The notes beneath the pieces are model-generated. The model saw nothing but the letters and a program-made list of their open reading frames with translations. It was not told the DNA's origin and did no database searches. From positions 1-64,000 of the forward strand of contig NZ_BJLQ01000022.1 in NCBI RefSeq assembly GCF_006538725.1: 64,000 nucleotides of DNA, written 5' to 3'. Of this stretch, positions 62,197-64,000 are shown in pieces (within the stretch, counting starts at the first letter, position 1; each line of letters starts with the position of its first letter). The DNA comes from Cellulomonas gelida. Lineage in GTDB: Bacteria; Actinomycetota; Actinomycetes; Actinomycetales; Cellulomonadaceae. Both the position numbers and the translations under genes were made by a program.

Positions 62197-64000
62197 TCAG
62201 ACGCGCGTGGCGAGGAGCAGCGCGGCGTGGTCCACCTCGAGGGCCGGGGACTGGACGCCGACGGTGGCCAGCACGAGGCCGGTCAGGCGCAGCGGGCGCT
62301 CCCACCAGCCGGGACGGTCCCAGTCGTTGCGCACGCTCGACGGACCGTGCGGCACCACGTCGTACATCGCGTCCGGGTCCAGGCCCGGCAGCCGCACCCG
62401 GCCGGGCGGCCACGTCGCGGGACGCTCGCGCTGCACGAGCGCGAACACCGCGCGGGAGCGGTCCTGCGCGACGACGCCGTGCAGCCACTGCCCGGCGGCG
62501 GGCAGGTCGTCGCGCACGGTCCGGCCGGTGTGCAGGAGCCCTCGCTCGGCCTGGTACAGGGCGATCCACGCGGCCAGCTCGGCGCGCTCGTCGTCGGACG
62601 CCTGCGTGAGGTCCCACTCGATGCCGAACGACCCCAGCAACGCGGTCACCGCGCGGAACGACAGGTCGAGGACCCGGCCCGTGGTGTGCGCCCGGCCCGC
62701 GCCCACGTGCGAGCCGACGAGCTCGGGCGGCAGGAGCTGGGCGGTCCACCGCTGGATCTCCTGGCGCTCGCGCGCGTCGAGGCAGTCCGAGGCCCAGACC
62801 CGGTCGGTGCGCTCGAGGACGGCCAGGTCGACGCGCGCGCCGCCCGACGAGCACGACTCGATCTCCAGGCCGGGGCAGTCGGCGCGGATCGCGTCGAGCA
62901 GCGCGTACACGGCCGTCGTCTGCGCGTGGACGCCGGGCGTGCCGTCCACGCCACCGGCCTCGACCAGGTCGCGGTTGTGGTCCCACTTCACGTAGTCGAC
63001 GCCGAGCTCGCGCACGAGCGAGACGACGCGTGCGCGCAGGTAGGCGGCGACCTCGGGGCGCGCGAGGTCGAGCACCTGCTGGTGTCGCTGCAACGGCGGC
63101 TGACGTCCGGGGACCTGCAGGATCCAGTCGGGGTGGGCGCGGGCGAGGTCGGAGTCCGGGTTGACCATCTCGGGCTCGAACCACAGGCCGAACTGCATCC
63201 CGACGCCGTGCACGCGCTCGACCAGCGGCTCGAGCCCGTCGGGCCACACGTCCTCGTCGACGAACCAGTCGCCCAGGCCCGCGCGGTCGTCGCGGCGCCC
63301 GCGGAACCAGCCGTCGTCGAGCACGTACCGCTCGACGCCGAGCGACGCCGCGAGGTCCGCGAGCTCGAGCAGGCGGGGCAGCGAGTGGTCGAAGTAGACG
63401 GCCTCCCACACGTTCAGCGTGACGGGACGCGGCGTGCGGGGGTGCTGCGGGCGCGCGCGCAGCAGCGCGTGGAACCGGCCCGCGAGCGCGTCGAGCCCGT
63501 CGCCGTACGAGCCGTACAGCCAGGGCGACGAGTACGAGGCGCCCGGCGCGAGGCGGACCTCGCCGGGCAGCAGCAGCTCGCCACCTGCGAGCACGCGCGT
63601 GCCGTCGGGCATGAGCTCGGCCTGCGTGCGGTGGTTGCCGGACCACGCGACGTGCACGCCCCACGCCTCGCCGCGGCGGAACCCCGTGCCGGGCTCAGCC
63701 GCGATCAGGACGAGCGTCGCGTCGGCTCCCGTGCGACCGCGCCGACCTTCGCGTACGTGCGTGCCGACCGTGAACGCGTGGCGCTGCGGCGTGCGCTCCT
63801 GGGACCAGCGCCCGGCGAGGTCGTGGATCTCGCTCGCGTGCGAGGGCACCGGCAGCGCGGGCAGGAGCGAGTCGAGGGTGTAGGTCGAGCCGCCCTCGTT
63901 GGTGAGGGTCGCGCGCGTGCGGACCACGCCCTGCGCGGTGAGCTCGATCGTGAGCTCGAGGCCCAGGCGCGCGCTCTCGTCGGACGCCGTGACGCGCAGC
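62197..64000 (-). CDS. Alpha-galactosidase, GH36 (5' end beyond the window)
   Basis: About 601 residues are visible; the frame is still open at the right edge, so the N-terminal part of the beta-sandwich domain is missing. The catalytic barrel has the nucleophile Asp in YVKWDHNRDL, the substrate-binding ESCSSGGARVDL and the acid/base Asp in VWASDCLDARERQ. GH36 enzymes remove alpha-1,6-linked galactose from raffinose-type sugars and galactomannan. No signal peptide can be assessed. GH36 proteins are usually near 700-730 residues, so about 100-130 lie outside the window. Confidence 0.95.
   Translation of the reverse strand, partial: LRVTASDESARLGLELTIELTAQGVVRTRATLTNEGGSTYTLDSLLPALPVPSHASEIHDLAGRWSQERTPQRHAFTVGTHVREGRRGRTGADATLVLIAAEPGTGFRRGEAWGVHVAWSGNHRTQAELMPDGTRVLAGGELLLPGEVRLAPGASYSSPWLYGSYGDGLDALAGRFHALLRARPQHPRTPRPVTLNVWEAVYFDHSLPRLLELADLAASLGVERYVLDDGWFRGRRDDRAGLGDWFVDEDVWPDGLEPLVERVHGVGMQFGLWFEPEMVNPDSDLARAHPDWILQVPGRQPPLQRHQQVLDLARPEVAAYLRARVVSLVRELGVDYVKWDHNRDLVEAGGVDGTPGVHAQTTAVYALLDAIRADCPGLEIESCSSGGARVDLAVLERTDRVWASDCLDARERQEIQRWTAQLLPPELVGSHVGAGRAHTTGRVLDLSFRAVTALLGSFGIEWDLTQASDDERAELAAWIALYQAERGLLHTGRTVRDDLPAAGQWLHGVVAQDRSRAVFALVQRERPATWPPGRVRLPGLDPDAMYDVVPHGPSSVRNDWDRPGWWERPLRLTGLVLATVGVQSPALEVDHAALLLATRV

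Overview
The window is very GC-rich DNA with many GTG starts, short intergenic gaps and TANNNT -10 boxes placed directly before start codons. Together with an actinobacterial type VII secretion (T7SS) locus, an aerobic menaquinone pathway, a 14-gene nuo operon, the actinobacterial ribosomal protein bS22, a BldC-like regulator and polysaccharide-degrading glycosidases, this points to a Gram-positive actinobacterium of the Micrococcales, most likely Cellulomonas or a close relative. All coordinates come from reading the sequence; no database search was made.

Region 1 (1-12.1 kb) is a T7SS locus. A + strand operon holds a short helical protein, a mycosin-like subtilase and a Gly-rich helical protein. 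A divergent pair follows: eccD-like (-) and the three-ATPase eccC (+). A zinc-ribbon/RDD/FHA membrane protein lies on each side of the eccD-eccC pair. EccB and EccE are not seen here. Region 2 (12.2-31.5 kb, all -) is respiratory: menJ-like reductase followed by nuoA-N, with a polyprenyl diphosphate synthase at the 3' end under its own promoter. A Rex-like operator lies at the predicted transcription start of menJ-nuo.

Region 3 (31.6-45.8 kb) scatters the menaquinone genes as short units: menG, menF, menD-menC, menB, menE-menA. Between them are an HtrA-type protease, a DUF3048 lipoprotein, small membrane proteins and a DUF222/HNH protein. Many of these genes appear to be read from leaderless transcripts. 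Region 4 (45.8-51.1 kb, -) is a cytochrome c maturation (System II) operon: histidine phosphatase, resA/tlpA, ccdA, resB, ccsB.

Region 5 (51.1-57.4 kb) holds a marR/yceI divergent pair, a glutaredoxin-like gene followed by rex, a HAD phosphatase, a GNAT acetyltransferase, a GH51 arabinofuranosidase, the 32-residue bS22 gene and a BldC-like regulator. Region 6 (57.6-64 kb) holds an AcuC-type deacetylase, a trkH-trkA potassium uptake pair, a PPK2 and a GH36 alpha-galactosidase that runs off the right edge.

Functionally, regions 2-5 fit together as one respiratory block: quinone head-group synthesis (men), tail synthesis and saturation (polyprenyl synthase, MenJ), the enzyme that reduces the quinone (NDH-1), cytochrome c assembly, and the NADH/NAD+ sensor Rex. 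No tRNA, rRNA, CRISPR array or insertion sequence was seen, and no gene-free stretch exceeds 300 bases.
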